Assembly: GCA_017470525.1 (NCBI GenBank)
Contig: JAFUYM010000029.1
Location: forward strand, 1-39,753
From: Bacteroidaceae bacterium
GTDB lineage: Bacteria > Bacteroidota > Bacteroidia > Bacteroidales > Bacteroidaceae
Direction of reading: 5' to 3'
Length of the DNA stretch: 39,753 bases
Shown here: positions 24,819 to 32,875 of the stretch, in pieces
Layout of the letters: the number at the start of each line of letters is the position of its first letter
Position numbering within the stretch: position 1 is the stretch's first letter
Notes under the pieces: generated by a model
The model's input: the letters and a program-made list of their open reading frames with translations, nothing else
The model's database searches: none
Told to the model about the DNA's origin: nothing
Position numbers and translations under genes: made by a program

Positions 24819-26927
24819 ATGATGCACAAACTAACGCTGATTTTTTCTTTTACCCTCTTTGTAATCACTTCTGCCACAGCACAGAACTACGTGCGCAAAA
24901 CCAATCTTCCGCACCTCTACATAGAGACTTTCGACCATGTTTCCATCAACAGCAAGGAGACTTATGTTTATGCCACGATGCACTATGTGGATGAGGATGA
25001 TGTGGTGACGCAATACGACTCCATGCAGATTCGCGGTCGCGGAAATTCCACGTGGAACTTGAGAAAGAAACCATATAGAATCAAGTTCAATCAGAAAGAG
25101 AAATTTCTGGGGAAAGGCTATGCCAAGGCAAAGAAATGGACGCTTTTGGCAAATGCGGCTGACCACTCTTTGATGCGCAATGCCATCACCTCGCTGATGG
25201 GCGATTTCTTGGGTTTGAAGAACAATCCTGCCCATAAGTTTGTGGATGTCACGCTGAATGGCACCTTCATCGGCAATTATCAAATCAGTGATCAGGTGGA
25301 TGTGCGTCCGCATCGTGTCAATATTACTGAGCAAGACCTTCCGTTGACTGACGAGAGTGACATTACTGGTGGCTATCTGTTGGAAGTCGATGGCTTCAGG
25401 GATGGCAACTGTTTCACGACATCGACCTACCAGGTGCCCATCCGTATCCACTATCCTGACGACGAAGACATCACCTACTCGCAGAATAACTATATTCGTC
25501 AGTACATGAAGGACTTCGAAGCGGTTCTCTCTGGCAGCAACTTTGCCGATGCTGACAATGGCTATCGTGCATGGGTCGATTCCACGTCCCTCGTCAATTG
25601 GTTCATCGCCACCGAGGTGAGTGGCAATGTCGATGGCTACTATTCCACCTATTTTTATAAGGACCAGCAGGACTCCTTGCTCTATTGGGGACCGCTGTGG
25701 GACTACGACATCGCCTATAACAACGATAACCGGACAGACAGGGGAGGCACCAACAATACTGAATATCAACTCATGACCGACAACGGATATGGGGCGACCA
25801 AGAACTGGATCAATCGTATGTGGCAAGACCCTTGGTTTGGGCGTCTCGTCAATCGCCGTTATGCCGAAGTGCTTGATGCTGGGCTGGAAGACTATCTTTA
25901 TCAGCAGATTGACTCCATCTCCGATTTATTGCAAGAATCACAGGAACTAAACTTCAACAAATGGGGCATTTCAACCCGAATGCTCCGTGAGCGGGTACTC
26001 TTTTCCTCCTATGACCAATACGTCGCTGACCTCAAGTCCTACATCGGTACACATATCCCATTCCTTCAGACCGCTTTTGCCAATAAAAAGGCTGCTGAAC
26101 CAACTCCACCTTTTGTGCCAGGAAATCATTACTACCTGATCACCAATATATCTAATAGTAAGGCAATTGATACAGTGGATAAGTCGGGTGAAGCGGGCGA
26201 CCTCATCTGCACATGGGCTGTCACAGATGACCAATACTCTCAACAATGGCAAATCCTGCCTGTCGCCAATTATTTTATGTTGTTGAACCGCAATAGTGGT
26301 ATGGCTCTCAACGACCCAACGGAAGGGACATCGACTGCCACAACCAATGTGGGTACACAACTCAATACCGCTGTTGCCGATGCTCATAATGAAAGACAAC
26401 TTTGGAGCATCGTTCCCCAAGGCACACAAGGCTATTATAATTTGGTCAATAAATACACCAATCACACAGCCAATCAGAGCGGTGGTGGTTCATTGAATGG
26501 CACTGCTGTCCTCAGTTACACGACCGATTCTCGTAACGCTTCCAGCAGAAATCGTTTATGGTACATCATTACTGGTGATGAAATAGAAGAACCAGACCCT
26601 GACACTCCTGATGACCCAGATGATCCGGATAATCCTGATACCCCAGACAACCCAGATAATCCCGACCCAACCCCCGATGCCATTGCATCTGTCGAGCCTT
26701 CCGAATATGCTCTTGGATACAATCCGCATACCAAAGTGCTGCACTTCGGTTCTGAGACACCAGAGCAGTTGACTTTCCCCGTCAGAATCTACTCTACCAA
26801 CGGCATCCTCATGCGCACATTCCAAGCCTCTGAACAATGCTCCGTAGCAGACTTTTCTCATGGTATATATATAATAATGTGGAAAGCAGGCTCCCAAACT
26901 CGCTCCACTAAACTCCTCATCCAATAA
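24819..26927 (+). CDS. CotH kinase family surface protein with ricin-type lectin region and sorting tail
   Basis: From this ATG (or the next one, three bases on) the protein has about 702 residues. A signal peptide ends near ATAQ. The CotH region shows RGRGNSTWNLRKKPYRIKF, KKWTLLANAADHSLMRN, GGYLLEVDGF and the late WGPLWDYDIAYNND motif. A ricin-B-like region follows (YLITNISNSKAID, QQWQILPV, NRNSGMALND, QLWSIVPQ). An Asp-Pro-rich linker repeats DP(D/E)NP-like units, and the end YSTNGILMRTF...HGIYIIMW resembles a type IX sorting domain. CotH proteins in spores and some bacteria phosphorylate protein partners; here the role is likely at the cell surface, target unknown. Confidence 0.88.
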   Translation: MMHKLTLIFSFTLFVITSATAQNYVRKTNLPHLYIETFDHVSINSKETYVYATMHYVDEDDVVTQYDSMQIRGRGNSTWNLRKKPYRIKFNQKEKFLGKGYAKAKKWTLLANAADHSLMRNAITSLMGDFLGLKNNPAHKFVDVTLNGTFIGNYQISDQVDVRPHRVNITEQDLPLTDESDITGGYLLEVDGFRDGNCFTTSTYQVPIRIHYPDDEDITYSQNNYIRQYMKDFEAVLSGSNFADADNGYRAWVDSTSLVNWFIATEVSGNVDGYYSTYFYKDQQDSLLYWGPLWDYDIAYNNDNRTDRGGTNNTEYQLMTDNGYGATKNWINRMWQDPWFGRLVNRRYAEVLDAGLEDYLYQQIDSISDLLQESQELNFNKWGISTRMLRERVLFSSYDQYVADLKSYIGTHIPFLQTAFANKKAAEPTPPFVPGNHYYLITNISNSKAIDTVDKSGEAGDLICTWAVTDDQYSQQWQILPVANYFMLLNRNSGMALNDPTEGTSTATTNVGTQLNTAVADAHNERQLWSIVPQGTQGYYNLVNKYTNHTANQSGGGSLNGTAVLSYTTDSRNASSRNRLWYIITGDEIEEPDPDTPDDPDDPDNPDTPDNPDNPDPTPDAIASVEPSEYALGYNPHTKVLHFGSETPEQLTFPVRIYSTNGILMRTFQASEQCSVADFSHGIYIIMWKAGSQTRSTKLLIQ

Positions 26928-26948
26928 TCCTCTCCATTCCTTCTTTGC

Positions 26949-26971
26949 GGGCTTCGGTTTCCCCGAAGCCC
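26949..26971 (+). terminator. Hairpin between the CotH-like and radical SAM genes
   Basis: A 9-bp stem GGGCTTCGG/CCGAAGCCC with a short loop lies 21 bases after the CotH-like stop and 12 before the next ATG. No T-run follows, so it may slow rather than end transcription. Confidence 0.4.
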
Positions 26972-26983
26972 ACCTTCCTCCTC

Positions 26984-27907
26984 ATGCATCTCTACAACGA
27001 CTACGGCACATGGCTCACTGCCCAACTCGGCACTAAGACCCAGAAAATTTCCATCAATGCTGGCTTTACCTGCCCCAACCGCGACGGTAGGGTGGGCACG
27101 GGTGGTTGCACCTATTGCAACAACCAAACCTTCAACCCCGACTATTGTGCCCCCACCAAGTCCATCACGCAACAACTGGAAGAAGGCAAACGCTTCTTTT
27201 CCCGAAAATACCCCGACATGAAGTACCTCGCCTATTTTCAGGCATATACCAACACCTACGATTCCATTGACCATCTGAAAGCCAAATACGAAGAAGCCCT
27301 CTCCGTTCCCGATGTTGTCGGTCTCATCATAGGTACTCGTCCCGACTGCATGCCTCCTGCTCTTCTCGACTATCTCACCGACCTCAACCATCGCACCTTC
27401 CTTCTCATAGAATACGGCATCGAATCTGTGTGTGACGCAACTTTGGTGCGCATCAATCGTGGTCACTTTCATTCCCAATCCGTCGATGCCATCACTCGTA
27501 CAGCAGCCCGAGGCATCCGGGTTGGTGCACACCTCATTCTGGGTCTTCCCCATGAGAGCAAAGAAACCATGCTTGCCGAAGCCCAAACCCTCTCCTCGCT
27601 TCCTCTCACCACCCTCAAACTCCACCAACTTCAACTCATCAAAGGTACACGCATGGCAGAGGAATATGCCCAAAATCCTCAGGATTTCCATCTCTTTACA
27701 GCCGACGAATACATCGACCTCGTCATCGACTTCCTCGAACGCCTCCGCCCCGACCTTATCCTTGAACGCTTTGTGTCTCAGTCTCCAGCCAGCCTTCTTG
27801 CCATCCCCGGTTGGGGCTTGAAAAACCACGAATTTGTTGCCAAAGTGCGCCATCGCATGATAGAAAGAGGCAGCCATCAAGGTCGCCTCTATATTCCTGT
27901 CTCATAG
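26984..27907 (+). CDS. Radical SAM protein, YhcC/TIGR01212 type
   Basis: From this ATG the protein has 307 residues and starts MHLYNDYGTWLTAQLG. The iron-sulfur cluster Cys lie in GFTCPNRDGRVGTGGCTYCNN, the spacing typical of this family and unlike the classic CxxxCxxC. IIGTRPDCMPPALLDYL and LIEYGIESVCDATL are further family landmarks. The reaction is unknown. A TTG start at 26945 is possible but falls in a hairpin (26949-26971, GGGCTTCGG with CCGAAGCCC) that may end the CotH-like transcript. Confidence 0.9.
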   Translation: MHLYNDYGTWLTAQLGTKTQKISINAGFTCPNRDGRVGTGGCTYCNNQTFNPDYCAPTKSITQQLEEGKRFFSRKYPDMKYLAYFQAYTNTYDSIDHLKAKYEEALSVPDVVGLIIGTRPDCMPPALLDYLTDLNHRTFLLIEYGIESVCDATLVRINRGHFHSQSVDAITRTAARGIRVGAHLILGLPHESKETMLAEAQTLSSLPLTTLKLHQLQLIKGTRMAEEYAQNPQDFHLFTADEYIDLVIDFLERLRPDLILERFVSQSPASLLAIPGWGLKNHEFVAKVRHRMIERGSHQGRLYIPVS

Positions 27908-27942
27908 CAGGTCTCATTTGCAAGCACATCATGCTTGCCTCT

Positions 27943-28545
27943 CTATTCCTTTCTTTTTTCCAGCACCCCCACAAATTCCACCTCATACCCCAGTTTACCC
28001 ATCACCTCACTAATTGCATCCTCCGCATACCTCTCCGCCTTTCTCCTGTTATTCGGCGTGTCAAATCTTTCCTTTATCTGTCTTTCCACCTTCCTCTTCA
28101 TCTCATTCGTATTAGGCAAATGCTCTGCCCAAAAATTCCCATCATCGGACAAAAACGAACTGCTCTGTGTCGAAGCCACATACTCCACCTTGGGCAACTT
28201 CACCAGCACCACGCGGGCAGAATCGTCTGGCAGATACTCTACCTTGTCAAGGTCTATCTTGTAACTGCACTTTTGCCTCATTGTTTGTACGCACGAATGC
28301 TCCTCATTCGGGAATATGAGATTCCTTTCCGTCGCTTGTAGCATCGTGTAGTCCTCAATCATGGCGCTGCACACATAAATCTCGCCCCTCAACTTCACCT
28401 CCTCAATGCTTGCCATCGTCTTTTCCATTGGAAGCACACCGTCATCTTCTTTCCTGCATTTCTTCACAATCACCACCCCGACAATACACAACACCAGTGC
28501 CACCAAAGCAGACACTGTTTTCTTATCTTTCAGCCACTCTTTCAT
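27943..28545 (-). CDS. DUF4230 family protein (second of a tandem pair)
   Basis: A 200-residue protein with one N-terminal membrane segment (about 12-28, VSALVALVLCIVGVVIV) followed by a charged extracytoplasmic domain. Motifs such as EEVKLRGEIYVC and the C-terminal helix with AERYAEDAISEVMGKLGYEVEFV agree with DUF4230. Function is unknown. It shares ATGA with the preceding gene, a paralogue by family, so the two proteins probably work together at the membrane. Confidence 0.75.
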   Translation of the reverse strand: MKEWLKDKKTVSALVALVLCIVGVVIVKKCRKEDDGVLPMEKTMASIEEVKLRGEIYVCSAMIEDYTMLQATERNLIFPNEEHSCVQTMRQKCSYKIDLDKVEYLPDDSARVVLVKLPKVEYVASTQSSSFLSDDGNFWAEHLPNTNEMKRKVERQIKERFDTPNNRRKAERYAEDAISEVMGKLGYEVEFVGVLEKRKE

Positions 28546-29180
28546 CTTCCCCGCACCTCCTTTCTTTTTACAATCACATCTACATTCTTCATCCCCACAC
28601 TTTTCACAATCGAAGCAAACACCACTTTGGCATTATGTTCAATGTCTCCCCTCACCATCTCCGTGTAATCCTCTTCCAACACTGTCCGGTACGCCTTTTC
28701 CATCAGCCTGTCAACCTCTTCGTGACTGATTTTGTCTCTCAGTCCCGACGACATTCTCACCACCGCCTTTTCTTCCACCTTTGCCTCATACCCGGCATCA
28801 ATCACTTTCGGTTCTGGCAGAAGAATTACCACGGCTGTACTGTCATCAGTCAGTTTCACATCGTCTATTGTCAAATCTCTCAAGTCATACCCGTATTTGA
28901 TGGTCACATCTACAGGCACAATGCACTTCCTCTCCCCATATTTCCATGTCCTCGGGTCCTTCAACTCAAACTTCTCATGTTTGCTTGAATCATAAATAGC
29001 CAATTTCCTCACCCTCACTTCCGTTGTCACCAAGTCAGCCTTCTGCTTGATGTTCGACAGAATCACCGATTCCATCTTCGGCACCTCAAGGTCATGCTTG
29101 CTGCCGCACCCGTTGCACGAAACAAATAGCAGCGCCGTTGCCAGCGCACCTATGTATATAATAATGTTCAAACGTTTCAT
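28542..29180 (-). CDS. DUF4230 family lipoprotein (first of a tandem pair)
   Basis: From this ATG the protein has 212 residues and starts MKRLNIIIYIGALATALLFVSC, a lipoprotein signal with lipobox FVSC. The rest (VILSNIKQKADLVTTEVRVRKL, DVTIKYGYDLRDLTIDDVKL, LPEPKVIDAGYEAKVEEKAV) matches DUF4230. The longer frame to 29252 is excluded because it would begin within a few bases of the predicted transcription start behind the -7 box at 29255-29262. The pair has no recognised function. Confidence 0.78.
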   Translation of the reverse strand: MKRLNIIIYIGALATALLFVSCNGCGSKHDLEVPKMESVILSNIKQKADLVTTEVRVRKLAIYDSSKHEKFELKDPRTWKYGERKCIVPVDVTIKYGYDLRDLTIDDVKLTDDSTAVVILLPEPKVIDAGYEAKVEEKAVVRMSSGLRDKISHEEVDRLMEKAYRTVLEEDYTEMVRGDIEHNAKVVFASIVKSVGMKNVDVIVKRKEVRGR

Positions 29181-29254
29181 GTGACAATTCTTCAGGGGTT
29201 TCAAGTCCAGTTTTTTAGTTTGGCGGCAAGCCATCTTCCCATTCCCCTCCACTG

Positions 29255-29262
29255 CAAAGTTA
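29255..29262 (-). promoter_or_regulatory. -7 box of the DUF4230 pair
   Basis: TAACTTTG on the minus strand lies 74 bases before the DUF4230 lipoprotein ATG. No clear TTG is seen upstream. Confidence 0.6.
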
Positions 29263-29464
29263 CAGCATTTTTCTTTACCCTACACATGCTTTGTATGGAA
29301 ATCTTCAAAATTCATCTCAAAATTAAATAAAATAAAGATTTTTATAGGACAAAATTATCTTCTCTTTTTGAAAACTGTTGTGAGAGGTGATGTTGGACGT
29401 CGTTCACCATATTTTTCTCAAAAACATTGTAATTGTTGAAATGACAGATGGTTGTGTAAAAGTG

Positions 29465-29545
29465 GGCACTCAGCGTGAAATGATAGGCGCTGGGTGCTCG
29501 TAATTTTATACGCAGGGTGCGTGAAAAGAGAGGCGCAGGGTGCGC
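29465..29545. repeat. 23-base-period palindrome array B
   Basis: CGCWGGGTG cores start at 29488, 29511 and 29534, exactly 23 apart. The last two are palindromes (ACGCA-GGG-TGCGT and GCGCA-GGG-TGCGC). A degenerate unit precedes them, and GCACTCAGCG/CGCTGGGTGC can also pair over 32 bases. The segment 29471-29488 is identical to part of array A in reverse orientation. Apart from this array the gap 29263-29741 shows only AT-rich sequence and the inverted repeat listed separately. Confidence 0.75.
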
Positions 29546-29666
29546 ATATAGGAAGATGTTGACATCGGAAGATACAATCAAACTTGTTTTTGATGAAATG
29601 TAAGCGATGGTTTTGGGGTGAAAGATGAACAAAAAGAAAATATTTTGTGGTTGGATGGCATAATTT

Positions 29667-29718
29667 ATTGATAATTGACTCTTCACTTTCACTTTTTTAT
29701 GAATTATCAATTATCAAT
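29667..29718. repeat. AT-rich 12-bp inverted repeat upstream of the DUF4861 gene
   Basis: ATTGATAATTGA (29667-29678) pairs perfectly with TCAATTATCAAT (29707-29718). Further copies of AATTATCAATTA follow up to 29734. It ends just before the -7 box at 29742 and could be an operator or only AT-rich filler. Confidence 0.5.
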
Positions 29719-29741
29719 TATGAATTATCAATTAAAAGTTG

Positions 29742-29749
29742 TAAATTTG
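29742..29749 (+). promoter_or_regulatory. -7 box of the DUF4861 gene
   Basis: TAAATTTG lies 26 bases before the ATG. No TTG occurs at the expected -33 position. Confidence 0.5.
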
Positions 29750-29774
29750 TACCCCAATAACTAACTAAGACCTT

Positions 29775-31022
29775 ATGAAGACAATTGGTGTGATTTTATG
29801 GATGCAGTTGTGCTGGGTGGTCGCCGTGGCACAAACGAAGACATTTATGGTGACTGTGACGAATGATTGGACAGCGGACAAAGTGGATGAGCCTGTGGCT
29901 GTGAAGTTGCCGCCATTGAAAAAGGTGGGCTTTGAGGTGAAGGGCGTGAAAGTGACCTGCGAGGGTAGGGAAGTGGCTTGTCAGTTGGACGACATGGACG
30001 GCAACCTGAAGGCAGATGAGGTGTTCTTTCTGGCTGACGTGAAAGCCAAGGAAACGAAAACCTACAAGGTGGAGTTATCGGCAACGGAACGGACGGAATA
30101 CGGGAAACCACGTGTTTATACGGCATTGCAGATTCGTGACAAGCAGGATAAGCATCCTGATGTGCTGAAGGTGGAGGCTTCGGGCAAGAGTTTCTTGTTT
30201 AATGACATCTACATGCACGGAGTGACGATAGAATCGGAACTGACAGGGTATCGTATCTATTTCGACCATCGGCAGAACATCGACCTGTATGGAAAGAAAT
30301 TCCAGAGGATAGAATTGCCCGAAACGCAGTTCTACACGTCGGAGGAACAGTTGAAGCAAGGCTATGGGGTGGATGTCCTGTGGGCAGGCAATGCGATTGG
30401 TTGCGGTTCGTTCAAGGACTGGAAGGACGGAAACCCGGAGAACTGGACGGATGTGGCGGTGAGAGGTCAACGTGTGGTGACGACAGGCGCGTTGCGCACG
30501 GTGGTGGAAGTGTATGACTTGGGTGTGAAGGCGGCTGACGGCACCACGTATGATATGCACCAGTATTATTCTCTGTATGCGGGTCATCGCGACTTGAAAG
30601 TGGATGTCCTGTTTGGTCAGCCTCTGGAAAAACTGTTCTGCACGGGTGTGCAGAAAGTAGGTGCCACGGCTGATGCGGAGACGAGAAAAGGACACCAGTC
30701 AGAGGGCTTCTTGCAAAAGGATGGCATTGCTGCCTCCTGGGGATGCGACTACCCCGACATGGGCAAGAAGCAGGTGTGGGCACCTGAAGCAGTGGGCTTG
30801 GCGGTGTATGTGCCGACGGAATATATTGTCGGGCAGCAGGAAGATGAACTCAACTATCTATACACCGTAAAGAGTGATAAGAAGAATGAGATTCACTATT
30901 TTGTAAGTTTCTGTGCCGACAAGGAGGAACAGGGCTTCCATTCTGCCAAGGAGTGGTTTGCCTCGATGGACGGATGGAAGGAGCGTGTGAGCCACCCTGT
31001 GAAAGTGGGGGTGATGAAATAG
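29775..31022 (+). CDS. DUF4861 family exported protein
   Basis: A 415-residue protein with a signal peptide cut near AVAQ (about 18-20). The rest is beta-rich (FMVTVTNDWTADKVDEPV, DDMDGNLKADEVFFLADVKAKETKTYKV, FNDIYMHGVTIESELTGYRIYFD), as expected for DUF4861. The family is often found with pectin or uronic-acid degradation genes in Bacteroidota, and the GH105 gene at 17769 is the only such gene here. A sugar-processing or sugar-binding role is therefore only a suggestion. It stands alone between two minus-strand units. Confidence 0.8.
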   Translation: MKTIGVILWMQLCWVVAVAQTKTFMVTVTNDWTADKVDEPVAVKLPPLKKVGFEVKGVKVTCEGREVACQLDDMDGNLKADEVFFLADVKAKETKTYKVELSATERTEYGKPRVYTALQIRDKQDKHPDVLKVEASGKSFLFNDIYMHGVTIESELTGYRIYFDHRQNIDLYGKKFQRIELPETQFYTSEEQLKQGYGVDVLWAGNAIGCGSFKDWKDGNPENWTDVAVRGQRVVTTGALRTVVEVYDLGVKAADGTTYDMHQYYSLYAGHRDLKVDVLFGQPLEKLFCTGVQKVGATADAETRKGHQSEGFLQKDGIAASWGCDYPDMGKKQVWAPEAVGLAVYVPTEYIVGQQEDELNYLYTVKSDKKNEIHYFVSFCADKEEQGFHSAKEWFASMDGWKERVSHPVKVGVMK

Positions 31023-31044
31023 AGAGTGAACAATTTTTTATGAA

Positions 31045-31695
31045 TTAACTTTTCTTGTTGAACTTCAAACCAAGATACATTCCTTTGTATTGGCTCAGTA
31101 CGGTAGCCACAGAACCCATCTGGTTGGAATAGGCACTTGCTTTGTTGGCGATGGTGCTTACGATTTCGAGCATCTTGTCAGCGTTCATGGCAAGTTGCAA
31201 TGTGCCGAGCGAGATTTTTGCATTCGTCTTGATGCTTCTGGCTGGTGTCTTGAAGTTGAGGGTCACATTGGAACTCTCAATGTCGTAGGTGCCCGAAAAC
31301 GATTTCTTGCCGACGGTCATGGTGAAAGTCTTGTCCGTGTTGAATGTGATGGACACTTTGCCCGACTTGATGCCCGCCTTTTCGAGACCTTTCTTCAGTT
31401 TCTCCTCTATTTTCGACGATGCAACACTGCCGCCGATGTTGCTGAGCACACTTTCGCTTTCGAAGGCGACGCAAGGTTGTGTATAGACCCATGTGCCAGC
31501 AAGGCTTTTCTCTGAAATCTTGCCAGAGCCGAGCAGATCGCCTATGATGTCGGTGACCGTTCCAGCAGTGGAGGACGAACCAGAGATGGCATCCTTTGCT
31601 CTTCCCAGAATCTCTTCCAACTGTGCATTCATGGTGGTGGGCATGATGAATGCCACCATTGCAGCGAGGGCAAATTTGATGATGTTCTTTTTCAT
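31045..31695 (-). CDS. DUF4923 family exported protein
   Basis: From this ATG the protein has 216 residues and a signal peptide MKKNIIKFALAAMVAFIMPTTMNAQ. The mature part has a helical start (LEEILGRAKDAISG), a lipocalin-like strand pattern (LAGTWVYTQPCVAFES, VSITFNTDKTFTMTVGKKSFSGTYDIESSNVTLNF) and an end matching DUF4923. A longer frame to 31791 is excluded by the -7 box at 31761. Function is unknown; a lipid or small-molecule binding role is a guess from the strand pattern. Confidence 0.8.
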   Translation of the reverse strand: MKKNIIKFALAAMVAFIMPTTMNAQLEEILGRAKDAISGSSSTAGTVTDIIGDLLGSGKISEKSLAGTWVYTQPCVAFESESVLSNIGGSVASSKIEEKLKKGLEKAGIKSGKVSITFNTDKTFTMTVGKKSFSGTYDIESSNVTLNFKTPARSIKTNAKISLGTLQLAMNADKMLEIVSTIANKASAYSNQMGSVATVLSQYKGMYLGLKFNKKS

Positions 31696-31760
31696 AATTT
31701 TGTGCTTAATGATGAGTGTATAAGAATGAATAATATGTGTGCTGATAACAAAAAACGTTG

Positions 31761-31768
31761 CAAAATTA
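31761..31768 (-). promoter_or_regulatory. -7 box of the DUF4923 gene
   Basis: TAATTTTG on the minus strand lies 66 bases before the DUF4923 ATG. Confidence 0.55.
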
Positions 31769-31810
31769 CGAATCATGAATGAATTTTGCAATAAAATCTT
31801 CCCAAGAGCC

Positions 31811-31841
31811 TTGTAGTTTAATGAAATTTAAACTATCTTTG
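31811..31841 (+). promoter_or_regulatory. Promoter of the divIC-like gene
   Basis: TTG (31811-31813), a 20-base spacer and TATCTTTG (31834-31841) match the consensus. The ATG follows 46 bases later. Confidence 0.75.
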
Positions 31842-31887
31842 TGCCCTGATTTTCATTCATCTTATATATTAGGAGGGCGATTGACCT

Positions 31888-32187
31888 ATGAAAAGTAGCA
31901 TTAAGTATTGGATTTTTAAGTTGAAGTATGTGGTCGCATTGGCAATCTTCGTGGGTGTGATTGGTTTTGTGGGAGAAACCAGCCTTGTGAACCGCATCGG
32001 TCAGCAGCAGGAAATTTCGCGGCTGAAGAGTGAGATTGACGATTACAACCGTAAATTTGAGCAGGACAAGAAGACGCTGGAAGCCTTGAAGCATGACATC
32101 GAGGCAGTCAAGGAGGTGGCTCGTAGCCGCTACTACATGAAGACGGACAATGAGGACATCTTTATTGTGGAGGATGACGAGGAGTGA
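31888..32187 (+). CDS. Septum formation initiator family protein (FtsB/DivIC-like)
   Basis: A 99-residue bitopic membrane protein with a short cytoplasmic N terminus, one membrane helix (about 14-31, YVVALAIFVGVIGFVG) and a periplasmic coiled coil (about 38-75, QQQEISRLKSEIDDYNRKFEQDKKTLEALKHDIEAVKEVA). The RSRYYMKTDNEDIFIVE end is the conserved part of the family. Such proteins join FtsL and FtsQ/DivIB in the divisome. The gene shares its promoter with the next membrane protein. Confidence 0.88.
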   Translation: MKSSIKYWIFKLKYVVALAIFVGVIGFVGETSLVNRIGQQQEISRLKSEIDDYNRKFEQDKKTLEALKHDIEAVKEVARSRYYMKTDNEDIFIVEDDEE

Positions 32188-32227
32188 ATCTCCGGGTTTC
32201 TGTGTATCATGAAGAAGAAATGAATCT

Positions 32228-32629
32228 ATGGATAAAGAGAAAGTTTTAGGAATCATTGAGGTGGTTGGTTTGAGCATGGTGTGGGTGGCAGCATGTGTGT
32301 GGATAGTCAATAAGCCCGAAATCCGTTTTTTGGCGTGTGTGTTGATGGCTGTCGCCACCGTAGTGCTGGCATTGGGACGCTTCATGCAGACCCCGTTTTA
32401 TGAGAACTATCCGCAGAGCGACCCGAGAGAGTTGACCCTCCGCAGATTGTACCATCAGCGTGTGTTTGGCATTGTTGGGCTGATTTTGGCTGCAGTCCTG
32501 ATGTTTGTGCCAGCAGGTTTCTATGCAGGCATGTATGTGGGACCCACCTCATGGCTGATACCCTTCGTGTTCTTTGTCGTGGTCGAAGTGTACACTGCAT
32601 TTCGCATTTCTGCCGTTGAAAAGGGTTAA
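32228..32629 (+). CDS. Small multi-pass membrane protein of unknown function
   Basis: A 133-residue protein with four hydrophobic segments (about 7-26, 32-50, 80-98 and 107-125) and a charged loop between the second and third (QTPFYENYPQSDPRELTLRRLYHQRVFG). No family is recognised. It follows the divIC-like gene after 40 bases on the same strand, so a role near the division or envelope machinery is possible but unsupported. Confidence 0.75.
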   Translation: MDKEKVLGIIEVVGLSMVWVAACVWIVNKPEIRFLACVLMAVATVVLALGRFMQTPFYENYPQSDPRELTLRRLYHQRVFGIVGLILAAVLMFVPAGFYAGMYVGPTSWLIPFVFFVVVEVYTAFRISAVEKG

Positions 32630-32698
32630 AAATATGTAAATCTTGACACAACCATTCATTTCTTTGAGCATCATTTTTTCCACTTTCTGAAAAAGCCG

Positions 32699-32706
32699 TA
32701 TCTTTG
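32699..32706 (+). promoter_or_regulatory. -7 box of purB
   Basis: TATCTTTG lies 170 bases before the purB ATG. The leader behind it has small hairpins (GACTC/GAGTC at 32727-32743, GCGTC/GACGC at 32808-32822). No known purine riboswitch core was seen. Confidence 0.6.
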
Positions 32707-32875
32707 CATTGTAAAAGCAAATGATGGACTCAGTGAAAGAGTCACAAAGATTTGAAACCAATAAAACTATCTGAAATTACAAAGTAAGAAGACAAAAAAG
32801 GCTTTCAGCGTCTCGGGGACGCAAATACATACACAATTATATATATAAATGGAATAGCAAAAACGGAAGAAAAAT

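Noticed and set aside
24831-25826. 331-codon minus-strand frame inside the CotH-like gene
   Set aside because: Shadow of a well-supported gene; no domain is recognisable.
29342-29710. 122-codon minus-strand frame in the DUF4230-DUF4861 gap
   Set aside because: AT-rich composition explains it. It runs through array B and has no family similarity.
32707-32875. Purine or other riboswitch before purB
   Set aside because: Only two small hairpins are seen and no conserved aptamer core was recognised.
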